From JBBPYR01 sp038199755 (lineage in GTDB: Bacteria; Chloroflexota; Ktedonobacteria; Ktedonobacterales; Ktedonobacteraceae), in NCBI GenBank assembly GCA_038199755.1, contig JBBPYR010000078.1, positions 1 through 35,213 of the forward strand: a stretch of 35,213 bases of DNA. The letters run 5' to 3'. This document shows positions 1 to 9,065 of this stretch, piece after piece. The position numbers and the translations under genes are program-made. The notes beneath the pieces are model-generated. The model was not told the DNA's origin. It did no database searches and saw only the letters and a program-made list of their open reading frames with translations. The stretch's first letter is position 1. Every line of letters starts with the position of its first letter.

Positions 1-76
1 GGTAGCGCATACGGGAATCGAACCCGTGATCTCCGCCTTGAGAGGGCGGCGTCCTAGGCCACTAGACGAATGCGCC
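1..76 (-). tRNA. tRNA-Glu (anticodon CTC)
   Basis: Read on the minus strand this folds into a full cloverleaf. The acceptor is GGCGCAT/ATGCGCT with a G-T first pair, the anticodon stem is CCGCC/GGCGG around loop CTCTCAA, and the T arm is ACGGG-TTCGATT-CCCGT. The anticodon is CTC, so it decodes GAG. The discriminator is A at position 3 and the terminal CC lies at 1-2, so the last base of CCA would be outside the window. Confidence 0.95.
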
Positions 77-141
77 ATGGCGAATGTGTGTATGAGATCA
101 TTCACGCTGCACATGATATACTCATTGCGCGCTCTTGTCAA

Positions 142-196
142 GTGTGTTTTGGGCGAGCTTCCCACATTTCTGCAAGAAGGCACGCCCAAAACACAC
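142..196. terminator. Inverted repeat downstream of the GH65 gene, probable terminator
   Basis: A perfect 14-bp inverted repeat (gtgtgttttgggcg at 142-155 and its complement at 183-196) encloses a 27-nt loop. It lies 15 bp past the stop of the GH65 phosphorylase and before the tRNA. No clear T-run follows on either strand, so factor-independent termination is likely but not proven. Confidence 0.5.
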
Positions 197-210
197 CTGT
201 AGAGGCGGAC

Positions 211-2484
211 TTAGCGGCGGATGTCGAAATGCTTGGCTTCCCCTTTTTCGATGCAGGTGAAGGCAAGGCGGGTCCATTTGTTGGGTAGGTGCGGGTTGAT
301 GGCGTAGCCTTGCTCTGTCAGGTGGAGTCCTGCGAAGCCAAAGATGGCGGCTTGCCAGACTGCCCCACAACAGGCGGTGTGAATGCCCTCAGGGGTGTTG
401 CCACGCAGATTTTCCAGGTCTACTAGGTTGCCCTTCACAAATAGATCATAGGCTTCGTTGGCTTTGTTGAGCTGACAGGCCAGGATCACATGGAACGCGG
501 GCGTAAGCGACGAGCCATAGTCATGATCGGTGAGCGGGTAATAGTAGTCCCAGTTGGCACGGATGGTTTCAAGGTCAAAATCGCTTTGCATCACCGTGAG
601 CAACATCAGTACGTCAGCCTGTTTGATGACGTTGTACTTCTGGATGCCTTGGACGCCAAGGATGCCCTGGTATGAGTCTGTGCGACCCTTATACTTGCTC
701 TGGTCGAGCGGCTCGAGTTTGAAATAGTTGTCGAACTGCTCGAAAAGATGGGTTTGGGGATCGTAAGGAATACGCATATGGGCGATAACATCGTGCCACT
801 GTTGCAAATCTTGCCCGGTTAGTTGCAGCTGGGCCGTCAGTTGTTGGGCCTTCTGCGGGGCATTATCCGAGAGCCATTGCAGCATTTGCAAACCTGCCTG
901 CACATTCCAACGGGCCATGTAGTTGGTGAAGGCGTTGTTATTGACGTGCTCGTGCCACTCATCGGGACCAATCACATTGGTGAGTTCATAGTCGAGATGC
1001 TCAGGGTGCTTTTCAACGCGGCTGACCCAGAACTGGGCCGTGCTGATAATAATTTCGGCACCATAGTTGAGCATGAATTCATCGTCCGCGGTGACGGTCC
1101 AATAGTTGTGGACGGCGTGGGCAACGCTGGAAGAGATGTGTAGTTCCAGCGAGCCATTGAGCACGGGGATGACTTCTCCTGTTTCGGGATGGATGATGGA
1201 GCCAGGGGTGGTCTCCTCGCCGCTGAGTGTACTTTCCCAGGCATATTGCGCACCCTTATAGCCGTTTTGCTGTGCTTTTTTGCGGGATGCGGGCAACGTA
1301 TGGTAGCGGTATAGCAGCAGGTTACGGGCAACATCAGGCATAGTATAGGTGAAGAAGGGCAACATGAAAATTTCGGTATCGTGGAAGATGTGACCGCGAT
1401 AGCCAAAGCCCGTGAGTCCTTTGGCGGCAATGCTGTAGCGGCTATCATGCAGCGAGGCATTGATACGCAATTGATAGATGTTGTAGCGTATTCCTAGCTG
1501 GTCTTTATCGTCACCTTCAATGATGACATCTGCCGTGCTCCAGAATTGTTGCCAGGCTGCTTTTTGGGCGTTCAAAAGAGCATCATACGCATAATGGGGT
1601 GCTGAATCGTAGATTGATGTGCCTGTTTCTACCGCTGTGTCGATGGAAAGGGCGTGGTGAATATCCGGCTCTGGTACAGTTCGTGTTTCGCTGGTGATAT
1701 TACGATGGTGAGATAAAGCTCCCTGCAATGGGTCATGAACACTATCACGAGAGGTATACATCATGACGACTTTTTCGGTTGTGAGCGTCTGCCCGACCGA
1801 AAGAGGACCGAAAAGGCGAATACTAGGGGCGACATCCGAATCTACAATGGTCTTGTGAAAGCCTGCTGTTTCGGTCGTAAAGCTCATAGTTTGTGCGAGG
1901 CGAACATTGTTATGCTTCGCCTTGCTCAGTAGCCAGATGATGTCGTTTTCATGATGTTGATCTTCTGTTTCCCAGTGTATCAGGTCATAATTGCCTACAG
2001 CAGTGTTGAGGCTTGCCCACAGGGAGATATCAACCTGGGTGTGTTGGGGGCATTCTTCTAGCGTGACTGTGTAGCGGATAATGCCCAAATGCTCGTCGGC
2101 GAGGCTGGCGAAGCGTTCGCTGGTGATGACTAGGCGGATGCCGTTGGGACTTTCCCAATGGACATTGCGGCTCAAAACGCCTGTTTGGAGGTCTAAGGTG
2201 CGATTATAGGAGAGCATTCTCCCTCTATCGAGGCGAAAACGCTCATTGTTGACAAAGAGTTTGATGGGTAGCCAATCGGGTGCATTTGCCAACTCTTCTT
2301 TTGCGATTGGCACGGCGTCAAAGACGCCAAACAGGAGTGTCGCGGGGTTGGCATTGGGAAACCCTTCCTCGAAGGCACCACGAGTGCAGAAGTAGCCGTT
2401 GCCAATGGAATACACGGTTTCTTGACTATGAAGCGGCTTTGGAGTTGGCTCAAAGCGTTCTTCTGTTACTTGCCAAAGATTCAA
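211..2484 (-). CDS. Glycoside hydrolase family 65 disaccharide phosphorylase (kojibiose/maltose/trehalose phosphorylase type)
   Basis: This 757-aa cytoplasmic enzyme has the normal length for inverting GH65 phosphorylases. These cleave an alpha-glucoside with phosphate to give beta-glucose 1-phosphate and a sugar. The catalytic acid is Glu509 in GPDEWHEHVNNN. The substrate-site block KGLTGFGYRGHIFHDTEIF spans about residues 355-373, and the phosphate-site region GIHTACCGAVWQ is near the C-terminus. The start is TTG, chosen because GGAAGGA lies 8 nt upstream and the protein begins with the family-typical MNLWQV. It lies 73 bp downstream of beta-phosphoglucomutase on the same strand, which uses its product, so an operon is likely. 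The sequence does not settle which disaccharide is the substrate. Confidence 0.93.
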   Translation of the reverse strand: MNLWQVTEERFEPTPKPLHSQETVYSIGNGYFCTRGAFEEGFPNANPATLLFGVFDAVPIAKEELANAPDWLPIKLFVNNERFRLDRGRMLSYNRTLDLQTGVLSRNVHWESPNGIRLVITSERFASLADEHLGIIRYTVTLEECPQHTQVDISLWASLNTAVGNYDLIHWETEDQHHENDIIWLLSKAKHNNVRLAQTMSFTTETAGFHKTIVDSDVAPSIRLFGPLSVGQTLTTEKVVMMYTSRDSVHDPLQGALSHHRNITSETRTVPEPDIHHALSIDTAVETGTSIYDSAPHYAYDALLNAQKAAWQQFWSTADVIIEGDDKDQLGIRYNIYQLRINASLHDSRYSIAAKGLTGFGYRGHIFHDTEIFMLPFFTYTMPDVARNLLLYRYHTLPASRKKAQQNGYKGAQYAWESTLSGEETTPGSIIHPETGEVIPVLNGSLELHISSSVAHAVHNYWTVTADDEFMLNYGAEIIISTAQFWVSRVEKHPEHLDYELTNVIGPDEWHEHVNNNAFTNYMARWNVQAGLQMLQWLSDNAPQKAQQLTAQLQLTGQDLQQWHDVIAHMRIPYDPQTHLFEQFDNYFKLEPLDQSKYKGRTDSYQGILGVQGIQKYNVIKQADVLMLLTVMQSDFDLETIRANWDYYYPLTDHDYGSSLTPAFHVILACQLNKANEAYDLFVKGNLVDLENLRGNTPEGIHTACCGAVWQAAIFGFAGLHLTEQGYAINPHLPNKWTRLAFTCIEKGEAKHFDIRR

Positions 2485-2493
2485 TACAAATAT

Positions 2494-2499
2494 CCTTCC
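2494..2499 (-). promoter_or_regulatory. Ribosome binding site fixing a TTG start for the GH65 gene
   Basis: GGAAGG on the minus strand sits 8-9 nt upstream of a TTG codon at 2484. No ATG or GTG lies nearby in frame, so this site decides the start. Confidence 0.7.
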
Positions 2500-2557
2500 A
2501 ACGTTTCAAGTGCGATACGAATGTGTGTTTTTCAAGCGCGTTTTCAAATGAGTATGC

Positions 2558-3202
2558 TTAACCGAGCAGGTCTTGTAAATGTTTGTTTTCCATGTTTGAC
2601 AAGACCCGATCAGCCTTGTGAAAGCGTTCTTGTGGGCCGATGCCGAGCGCGGTCATGCCCGCGGCTTTAATGGCCTCAATACCAGCATCGGCATCTTCCA
2701 CGCCGAGGCATTCTACTACTGGTATGCGGACCAGACCTGCCGCATAGACAAAGACATCGGGTGCTGGCTTGCCGTTGACGACGCTGTTGCCGTCGGCGAT
2801 GCCGTCGAAGTAGTGCGCGATCTCCAGTCGTGCCAGGACCAGCGGTGTGTTTTTGCTCGCAGACGCGATGGCGATCTTGATGCCAGCCGCGTGAATCTCG
2901 TCGAGAAGCTGAATGCCGCCTGCAACCACCTCTTTAGGCGTCATTTGCTTAATCAGATCGAGATAGTAACGATTTTTACGCTCCATCATCTCCTGCATTT
3001 GCTCTTCGGTGACTTTGCGCCCCTTGAGCAAAAAGGTGAGTGAATCGCGTCTTCCTACACCGCGCAGATGCGCGTCATTCTCTTCATGCGTAAAGGGAAT
3101 GCCTTCATCGTCAGCTAGGTGTTTCCACGCTTGATAGTGATACTCAGAGGTGTCGGTGAGTACACCATCGAGATCGAAAATAATGGCTTGTGGTTTCTGC
3201 AT
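2558..3202 (-). CDS. pgmB: Beta-phosphoglucomutase, HAD superfamily
   Basis: A 214-aa HAD phosphatase-fold mutase that converts beta-glucose 1-phosphate to glucose 6-phosphate. Motif I is FDLDGVLTDT (nucleophile Asp10, acid/base Asp12). Motif II is the Ser in IASAS, the motif III Lys is in NGKPAPD, and motif IV is GVEDADAG. The cap begins with the family-like HYQAWKHL. I start it at ATG 3202, which has GGAG 9 nt upstream. The longer TTG start at 3217 would place that GGAG inside the gene. It is the first gene of the two-gene operon with GH65 and supplies the second step of phosphorolytic disaccharide use. Confidence 0.92.
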   Translation of the reverse strand: MQKPQAIIFDLDGVLTDTSEYHYQAWKHLADDEGIPFTHEENDAHLRGVGRRDSLTFLLKGRKVTEEQMQEMMERKNRYYLDLIKQMTPKEVVAGGIQLLDEIHAAGIKIAIASASKNTPLVLARLEIAHYFDGIADGNSVVNGKPAPDVFVYAAGLVRIPVVECLGVEDADAGIEAIKAAGMTALGIGPQERFHKADRVLSNMENKHLQDLLG

Positions 3203-3413
3203 GTTTTTATGCTCCAACTAAAAATGGCTCTGCTGTTCAAAAGGGGGGCGAGTCCCTATTTTGCCGCTCACTTCATTAACGATTAAACCACGATAAGAGT
3301 GACAATGCGTGCCCAGAGCCGACTATCTCGTAGCAGGATAGCAAGGAAGATAGCACAAAACAGGTACCTCTGGATAGTATAGTACGGCTAGCAAGGGGAG
3401 CAAAACGCGAGCA

Positions 3414-4643
3414 CTAGCCATAGGACTCGCGTCTCACAGCAGGGCCTGCCAGAAATGAGGCAACAATTGCTACTGCGCCAAAAAGTAAGATGGCACCAAA
3501 GGCGTAGGTGAAGCTGCCAGTTTTGTCGAGCAGGTAGCCGATGAGTGGCGGGCCAATAATCACGGTGGGGCTGGAGAGCACGCTGGCAAAGCCCTGGGCG
3601 ATGCCTTTCCCCACGGTGCGCAGGTTGGCAGCCGAGTTAAAAACGGACGTATAGGGGATGGTGGCACCAATAGCAATCAGCGAGATGCCGAGAATCGCGA
3701 TTGGTGGAAAGCGTAGCGGAATGGCGAGGAGTGCAACACCCGCAAAGCCCATGATTGTGCCGACCCGCAAGAGCGGAATGGCCCCAATGATGCGCCGTGC
3801 GATCAGGATGCCGCCGAGTGGCCGAAAAAACATGCCCGTCAGCAGGGCGAAGGAGCCCAAGGTGGCGGCAGTGGTGAGGGAAAGCTGATATTGGACAATC
3901 AGGTAGATGGTCAACCACGCAGCAATGGCGTTACCCAGACCAAACGTGCCCAGATGCGAGAGGCCAAGTGTCCAGACCGCAGGGGAGCGCACAGCAGAGC
4001 CGAGATCAATATTACTGGTGCGGCGCGGCTCTCGTCCGTCATCTATCAAGAGCCAGACGAGTAATGAGGCACCGCTGGCAATGCCCCAGAAGAGGAAGCT
4101 ACCACGCCAACCAAGCCATGCTAACAGATGTGGGGTGAGCAATAAGCCCAGACCGGAACCAACTTGTGTTGCGCCACCGTATAAGCCTTGTCCGAGCGAG
4201 GCATGCTTGCCTAGTCCAGCCGCGACACCGGCTCCGGCCAGAAATGCGCCGCCAGCTCCCCAGCCAATCAGGAGCCGACAAAACAAAATCCACGGTAAAT
4301 TGGCGAACAAGGGTAGTAAGACGCCGCCCACAAAGATGAGCGCGCTAAAGCTAATCAAGACGATGCGTGCGCCGAAACGGTCGGCAAGCATGCCAGAGGG
4401 GATATAGGCGGTAGCCAGCCCCAAGAATAAAAGTGTGGAGAGTAGACCAGCTTGGCCGCTGCTAATATGCAGATCAGTACGCATGGTGGCGATGAGTGGG
4501 CTGTAGTTTGTGTAGTGAACGGCAACCATGACAGAGGTGATGCAAGCCGCAAAAATACGGAGGGGAACACTACTCGGCTTTTTCTGGTATGCCGGTGTTG
4601 CGGTGGATGATGATGGCATGGTAGAAGGGCGTAAGCGGAACAT
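3414..4643 (-). CDS. Major facilitator superfamily transporter
   Basis: A 409-aa polytopic membrane protein with about 12 hydrophobic segments. It carries the MFS loop signature GMLADRFGARIVL between helices 2 and 3, and the glycine-rich WGAGGAFLAGAG / GGATQVGSGLGLLL segments resemble nitrate/nitrite-type (NNP) or CynX-type members. The start is ATG 4643 with GAGGAG 10 nt upstream; an in-frame TTG at 4667 has no good site. It lies 211 bp upstream of pgmB on the same strand, but the gap suggests a separate unit. The substrate cannot be deduced. Uptake of the disaccharide used by GH65/pgmB is possible but unsupported by sequence. Confidence 0.85.
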   Translation of the reverse strand: MFRLRPSTMPSSSTATPAYQKKPSSVPLRIFAACITSVMVAVHYTNYSPLIATMRTDLHISSGQAGLLSTLLFLGLATAYIPSGMLADRFGARIVLISFSALIFVGGVLLPLFANLPWILFCRLLIGWGAGGAFLAGAGVAAGLGKHASLGQGLYGGATQVGSGLGLLLTPHLLAWLGWRGSFLFWGIASGASLLVWLLIDDGREPRRTSNIDLGSAVRSPAVWTLGLSHLGTFGLGNAIAAWLTIYLIVQYQLSLTTAATLGSFALLTGMFFRPLGGILIARRIIGAIPLLRVGTIMGFAGVALLAIPLRFPPIAILGISLIAIGATIPYTSVFNSAANLRTVGKGIAQGFASVLSSPTVIIGPPLIGYLLDKTGSFTYAFGAILLFGAVAIVASFLAGPAVRRESYG

Positions 4644-4726
4644 GAAGAGAAAGCTCCTCGCTAACAATAGAGAAAATCTTTCTCTTATTGTAACACGTTC
4701 GGAGATGATCGTATGCTTACTCTGGC

Positions 4727-5527
4727 TTAGGCAATCGCGTAAATATTGAACTGAGAAAATTGCGCCAAGGCTCCGGGGGCTGTCTGGGGCAGATTGGCGA
4801 CGAAGAGGGCTACAGAACCGCTTGCATAGCTTGTGTCAGAGAAGCTGACCAGGAATTGATTGTTGACGACAAACGAAATGTACGACCCCTGAGCCACAAT
4901 CAAAATATGATTGGTCTTGCCTTGTTTTTGAATGGCAGGGTTGAGGGTATAATCGACGATTCTTGTGCTGATGGACACACCATTTTGGTTGGAGTAGCCT
5001 TTAAAGATGGCATAGGAGCCATCGCCATACAACTCAAAGCGGTAATAACCAGCTAGATCGCTATTGGCATTCGCTTTGCCGCGAATATAGACGCCATAGC
5101 CATTATTCGCATCTCCTCTAGAGAGGGTTGCGTTTAGCGACAACTCAAAGTTGCTAAATATCCGTTCGCCGGGAAGGTTTTCCCATAATAATTTGTTTTT
5201 GTCGCTTTCCAGTGACATCTGTCCATTTGCTATCGTTACTGCATACGTACCGGGGGAACTTTGTAAATTCCAGCCTGAGCTATTATCAGCAAAGGGGTCT
5301 GTGAAGAGAGGTGCCCCCTTTGGCCTGGGGAAGCTTTCTTTCAACTTTGTGTTATTGGATTGTACACCGCTATATAAAGTGGTAATATTTGCCACTGAGA
5401 GGCCAGCTGCATGGATGCCTGCGAAAAGAAATAATGAAAGGCCGAGCACAACACAAACAAAATAAATGGATTGTGACCGTATTCCTTCTTGTTGACTAGG
5501 TTGTTCTTTTACAACATATGACGGCAT
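4727..5527 (-). CDS. Membrane-anchored ConA-like (LamG/DUF1080-type) extracellular protein
   Basis: A 266-aa protein with one N-terminal hydrophobic helix (about residues 21-43), which predicts an uncleaved anchor with the rest outside the cell. The remainder is beta-rich. The block GYGVYIRGKANAN...YYRFELYGDGSY followed by FVVNNQFLVSFSD is typical of concanavalin-like jelly-roll domains of the 3-keto-disaccharide hydrolase type. These often bind or cleave glycans, but no catalytic residues are recognisable. The start is ATG 5527 with GGGGAG 8 nt upstream; a TTG-led extension to 5557 is less likely. It is divergent from the propeller gene at 5829. Confidence 0.7.
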   Translation of the reverse strand: MPSYVVKEQPSQQEGIRSQSIYFVCVVLGLSLFLFAGIHAAGLSVANITTLYSGVQSNNTKLKESFPRPKGAPLFTDPFADNSSGWNLQSSPGTYAVTIANGQMSLESDKNKLLWENLPGERIFSNFELSLNATLSRGDANNGYGVYIRGKANANSDLAGYYRFELYGDGSYAIFKGYSNQNGVSISTRIVDYTLNPAIQKQGKTNHILIVAQGSYISFVVNNQFLVSFSDTSYASGSVALFVANLPQTAPGALAQFSQFNIYAIA

Positions 5528-5828
5528 AACAACGTCTCCCCAATAATGACTTAACAATGAGCATCAAACTAACAATAATATATGGCTACTCGATAATAGA
5601 GCATTTGAGGGCTTCCTGTCCAAAAAGAGTAGGACGAATGGCAAATTTGGGTGATAGTTTGTACTACCTTAACTCATAATGAGTCCTCATATCATATTCT
5701 AAAAAATAGGGAAAAATTGGGAAAGATGTCTTACTTGTGTAATCTTTTCCATGTATGAAGAGTTATTCATGTAAGTAGATATTTTAATTGATTACGAAAA
5801 AGGCTCAAAGTGGAGAGGACATTGTTCG
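5528..5828. promoter_or_regulatory. Divergent intergenic region, 301 bp
   Basis: This AT-rich stretch must hold the promoters of both the ConA-like gene and the propeller gene. I see a 6-bp dyad ACTCAT-A-ATGAGT at 5672-5684 that could be an operator. No convincing -35/-10 pair and no small gene were found. Confidence 0.35.
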
Positions 5829-6992
5829 ATGAAAACGAAAAGAAGAGTCATCATTAGTGTGATGCTCATCATATTTTTGCTTATTACTGCAGGTGTCACG
5901 GCGGGGGTGATTGCCTGGGTGTCATCTAATAATGCGCGACCTGCAGTAGTGCAAAAAACCTACGCGATCAACCGAGCGGAGCCAGCTCCATTGTCCTCAC
6001 ATCGTGCGCGTTCAATGGCCCCTATGCATGCCGCGACCGCGATGGCTCCCTGGGGTGTTACGCTTGATCCCCCTCACGGCTTTGTCTGGGTGGCGGAGCC
6101 TGGGTGTGAGCCATTGCCCACGTGTCTCTCAGCCTTTCCAGGCGTCATCGGCCAATATGCACTATCCGATGGCAGCTTTATTCAAAACATCACGGAGCCG
6201 AGCGGCTACTCTAGCCCGTTGTTTATCGTGGTCGATACGGCTGGGAACTTATGGTTTACAGAGCCCAATACTGATGCTATCGGCGAATATAATCCCCGAA
6301 CTGGAACCTGGAATCAATGGCACACGAAAAAGGGAAGTGCTCCTTACGATCTCCTCTTTGATGCACAGGGCAACTTGTGGTTTACCGAAATAGCAGGTAA
6401 CAATATAGGTTTCTTCAACCCACATACCCAAAAATTGGTAGAAAATACTGTTACTACGATTGCTAGTAACCCTTATGGCATCACGCTTGATGCGAAAGGC
6501 GTCATCTGGTTCGCGGAGAATAATGTAGGTTTAGGGCAAATCGGAAGTTTTACGCCGAACGCGTCGGGCAAGGTGACTATCATAGAACATAAGGTTGATG
6601 CGCTTCATCCACCACATCTGATTACCTCAGATAGGATGGGAAACATCTGGTATAGTGAGGGTTTCGCGGGCTATATTGGTGAATTTAATGCTGCCACTGG
6701 TGTTAATATAAGTTTCCGTGTGTATCTTGGCGTCTGCACTAATATTAATACATGCACTGGAACCCATATCTCTGGCATTCAGGTGGATAATCAGGGAAAT
6801 GTCTGGTTCACCGACTCGCTGAGTCAACGTATCGGCTATCTTATACCCGCAACAGGACAGGTGGTAACGATCACGCTACCCGCGAATGTTCACCCGCATG
6901 ATGGTTTGGTGATTGACAGCAGTAGTCGGGTGTGGTTTACCGAGCAGAACGCTTTGACGCTCAATATGTTTCCTACTAGCACCGTGAAATAA
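5829..6992 (+). CDS. Membrane-anchored seven-bladed beta-propeller, virginiamycin B lyase/NHL-like
   Basis: A 387-aa protein with an N-terminal hydrophobic helix (about residues 7-30) that predicts an anchored extracellular domain. Seven repeats end in a xxWxxE/D core: GFVWVAE, GNLWFTE, GNLWFTE, GVIWFAE, GNIWYSE, GNVWFTD and SRVWFTE. This is the pattern of the streptogramin lyase (Vgb) propeller. Real Vgb enzymes open virginiamycin B with specific His/Glu residues that I cannot place here, so resistance should not be assumed. Many soil bacteria have such anchored propellers of unknown role. The site GGAGAGGA lies 9 nt before ATG. Confidence 0.8.
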   Translation: MKTKRRVIISVMLIIFLLITAGVTAGVIAWVSSNNARPAVVQKTYAINRAEPAPLSSHRARSMAPMHAATAMAPWGVTLDPPHGFVWVAEPGCEPLPTCLSAFPGVIGQYALSDGSFIQNITEPSGYSSPLFIVVDTAGNLWFTEPNTDAIGEYNPRTGTWNQWHTKKGSAPYDLLFDAQGNLWFTEIAGNNIGFFNPHTQKLVENTVTTIASNPYGITLDAKGVIWFAENNVGLGQIGSFTPNASGKVTIIEHKVDALHPPHLITSDRMGNIWYSEGFAGYIGEFNAATGVNISFRVYLGVCTNINTCTGTHISGIQVDNQGNVWFTDSLSQRIGYLIPATGQVVTITLPANVHPHDGLVIDSSSRVWFTEQNALTLNMFPTSTVK

Positions 6993-7068
6993 GCACTTGT
7001 ACTCTTGGTGTGCTATCGTACATCTTTATGGTTCAGTCGTGCGTGTAAAAGATGAGGTAGCAAGGCTG

Positions 7069-7119
7069 ATGGCATAACAGTCACAGTAGCAGTATCGCTT
7101 GCTGTGACTGTTATGCCAT
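7069..7119. terminator. Bidirectional terminator between convergent genes
   Basis: Perfect 18-bp inverted repeat, atggcataacagtcacag at 7069-7086 and its complement at 7102-7119, with a 15-nt loop. It lies between the convergent ends of the propeller gene (6992) and the esterase (7123). No long T-run follows, but the position and length fit a shared terminator. Confidence 0.7.
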
Positions 7120-7122
7120 TAT

Positions 7123-7953
7123 CTATAGCATGGTTTCTAGTTCACGTAAGATGGCGGTCCAGGCAGTAGAGCGTGGGTCGATGACGGCGAAGTGATCGGT
7201 TCCTGGCAACTCAAGCAAGGTGACGGTGTCGCCAGCTTCTTTTGCACGCTGGGCGTACTCTTGGCTGACAACAATGGGAACGCTGTCATCACTGCTGCCA
7301 TGAATGAGCACCTGTGGGATGCCGAGTGGAAGCAAGGCGGCAGGCGAGGCGGCGGCATAACGTTCTGGCACACTATCATAGTCGCCGCCGAGCAGTGCGG
7401 AGGCAGCCCCGTTGCCCAGGTTAAGCTGCCAGACATGTTCGAGATCAACCGCACCTGCGAGGCTTACGGCACCTGCGAGGGCAAGCGGTTTGTCTGTGGC
7501 GAGCGGGCTATCTGCTGGCAGACGGTGGCGGGCGGCAAGCCAGAGGGCGAGATGACCCCCAGCGGAATGCCCTACGGGAATGACGCGCTGCAAATCCAGG
7601 TTGTAGGTTGGGGCAAGCTCTTGCACAAAATCGGCTGCCTGTGCCACATCGAGGAGGGTTCCCGGCCAACCACCACCGCCATCGCCCACCCGTCGGTATT
7701 CGATGTTCCATGCTGCTATGCCGCGACGCGCTAAGCTGGTGGCCAGACCATCCATCAAGGCTAGCCCATAACGATTGCGCCAGAAGCCGCCGTGAATGAG
7801 AATCACAACTGGATAGGGCTTGCTCTGACTGCTTTCATTTTCAGACCTTTCGGGTAGATAGAGGTTGCCAAATTGCAGTGGCTCTTTTCCATAGGGCAGT
7901 TTCTGTCCTTTGTTCAGGCCCAGTGAACGTTTCAGGTTGTCAAAAATCATCAT
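7123..7953 (-). CDS. Alpha/beta hydrolase, BD-FAE/kynurenine formamidase-like esterase
   Basis: A 276-aa cytoplasmic serine hydrolase. The oxyanion-hole motif HGGFW is at 54-58, the nucleophile is Ser130 in GHSAGG, the acid is Asp222 or Asp223 in HGSSDDSVP, and the base is His254 in GTDHF. The HGG plus GHSAGG combination, with no lid domain, fits small-molecule esterases and formamidases. The substrate is unknown. There are two tandem ATGs at the start, with GAGG about 8-11 nt upstream. It stands alone between a shared terminator and a divergent DUF1684 gene. Confidence 0.85.
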   Translation of the reverse strand: MMIFDNLKRSLGLNKGQKLPYGKEPLQFGNLYLPERSENESSQSKPYPVVILIHGGFWRNRYGLALMDGLATSLARRGIAAWNIEYRRVGDGGGGWPGTLLDVAQAADFVQELAPTYNLDLQRVIPVGHSAGGHLALWLAARHRLPADSPLATDKPLALAGAVSLAGAVDLEHVWQLNLGNGAASALLGGDYDSVPERYAAASPAALLPLGIPQVLIHGSSDDSVPIVVSQEYAQRAKEAGDTVTLLELPGTDHFAVIDPRSTAWTAILRELETML

Positions 7954-8143
7954 AAATATGTCCTCAAGTGAAATCTACTAGCTATCTTTTCTTTTCAAGG
8001 ATACTATATCATAGGAGCGTCATGGCTTGGTCTTGTTGAAAACGTAACAAAAAGATGCATCTCAAAGACTCTGTTGATACGTATTCTGTGTAGTTTTGCA
8101 AGATGGAGAATTATTTCTGCTGAAGAGAAGAAAAGGGTTTGTT

Positions 8144-8791
8144 ATGTCATCTTATCTGGATTTATATGATTATCGTGTACGAGTTGCTGCGTTGTATCGG
8201 GAGCGCAATCGCACGCTTGTTAGAAGCGAAGATGCGGCCCTTGTGTTGGAGCGGTTTCGCGCGGGGCGTAATGCATTGTTTGCAAGCCATGCCCAATCGG
8301 CGTTGGATGAGGAGCAGCGACGTGTGTTTAAGGGCTTGCGCTATTTCCCCTATAATGCCGCGCTATGTCTTGAGGCTGAGCTTGATACCAATGTGGAGCC
8401 AAAACAGCAATCGGTAGCGATGAATGCCGAGGAGTCAATGATGATGACAACAGTTGGCCAACTGCATTTCGTGGTGGAGTACCAAGCTGTGATGCTCTCT
8501 CTTTACTGGTTGGATATTTATGGCGGCGGCTTGTTTTTGCCCTTTCGCGATACGACTTGTCCAGAATTGAGCTATGGAGCTGGACGCTATCTGTTCGACA
8601 CCATCAAGGGAAGCGATTTCTTGTGGGGATCAGATGGAACGGGAAAGCGGATGGTGCTGGACTTCAACTACGCATACAATCCGTCGTGTGCTTATAATGA
8701 TCGTTGGTTCTGCCCTCTGGCTCCGGTTGAAAATCGGCTTCAGGTGCCGATTCGCGCAGGTGAGATGAACTATAAGATGACTGAATTATGA
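8144..8791 (+). CDS. DUF1684 family protein
   Basis: A 215-aa soluble protein. The C-terminal half carries the family signature: LFLPFRDTT, then SYGAGRYLFD, then LDFNYAYNPSCAYND and WFCPLAPVENRLQVPIRAGE. The function of DUF1684 is not established. The conserved Tyr/Asn/Cys/Pro block suggests a binding site rather than a known enzyme. The start is ATG 8144 with AAAGGG 7 nt upstream, which gives the family-typical start followed by LDLYDYRVRVAALYRERN. An upstream in-frame ATG at 8096 lacks a site. Confidence 0.85.
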   Translation: MSSYLDLYDYRVRVAALYRERNRTLVRSEDAALVLERFRAGRNALFASHAQSALDEEQRRVFKGLRYFPYNAALCLEAELDTNVEPKQQSVAMNAEESMMMTTVGQLHFVVEYQAVMLSLYWLDIYGGGLFLPFRDTTCPELSYGAGRYLFDTIKGSDFLWGSDGTGKRMVLDFNYAYNPSCAYNDRWFCPLAPVENRLQVPIRAGEMNYKMTEL

Positions 8792-8923
8792 TAAGTTCTA
8801 AGGTACAGGAGTAGGTTTTGATGACGGAGAAGAGGGAGCGGATCAGACTGGTGCTGCATAGAGGGCGCGTTGTTGTCTCTAGGCAGGGATCTTCTGGTTC
8901 GTAGGTGATTTAAGAAGATTGTT

Positions 8924-8959
8924 ACACTTGCTACACTTGTTTCACTTGTTTCAAATGTT
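8924..8959. repeat. Four-copy 9-bp tandem repeat upstream of the aldo/keto reductase promoter
   Basis: Units acacttgct, acacttgtt, tcacttgtt and tcaaatgtt follow one another without gaps, with CACTTG recurring at 8925, 8934 and 8943. They end 32 bp upstream of the predicted -35 at 8992. Confidence 0.6.
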
Positions 8960-8991
8960 TTTAGTTGTGTCTGCTCTCTGCCAATGTTGGT

Positions 8992-9020
8992 TTGCGTCCA
9001 GACCACCAGCGACGTAAAAT
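8992..9020 (+). promoter_or_regulatory. Predicted sigma-70 promoter of the aldo/keto reductase
   Basis: TTGCGT at 8992-8997, a 17-bp spacer and TAAAAT at 9015-9020. It lies 45 bp upstream of the GTG start, giving a short leader that contains GAAGGAG. Confidence 0.5.
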
Positions 9021-9065
9021 ATTACATGAAGGGTATTTTGTGTGTAAGTTTAGAAGGAGTGTTTA

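Noticed and set aside
972..1460. 162-aa ORF inside the GH65 gene
   Set aside because: Overlaps the catalytic region of GH65 in another frame and has shadow-like composition.
3907..4407. 166-aa plus-strand ORF
   Set aside because: Antisense to the MFS gene; Pro/Arg/Ser-rich antisense composition.
5829..6992. Streptogramin resistance gene
   Set aside because: Propeller repeats match the Vgb fold, but active-site His/Glu residues could not be placed and the protein is membrane-anchored.
7192..7734. 180-aa plus-strand ORF
   Set aside because: Antisense to the esterase, whose catalytic triad is intact; no ribosome site or domain.
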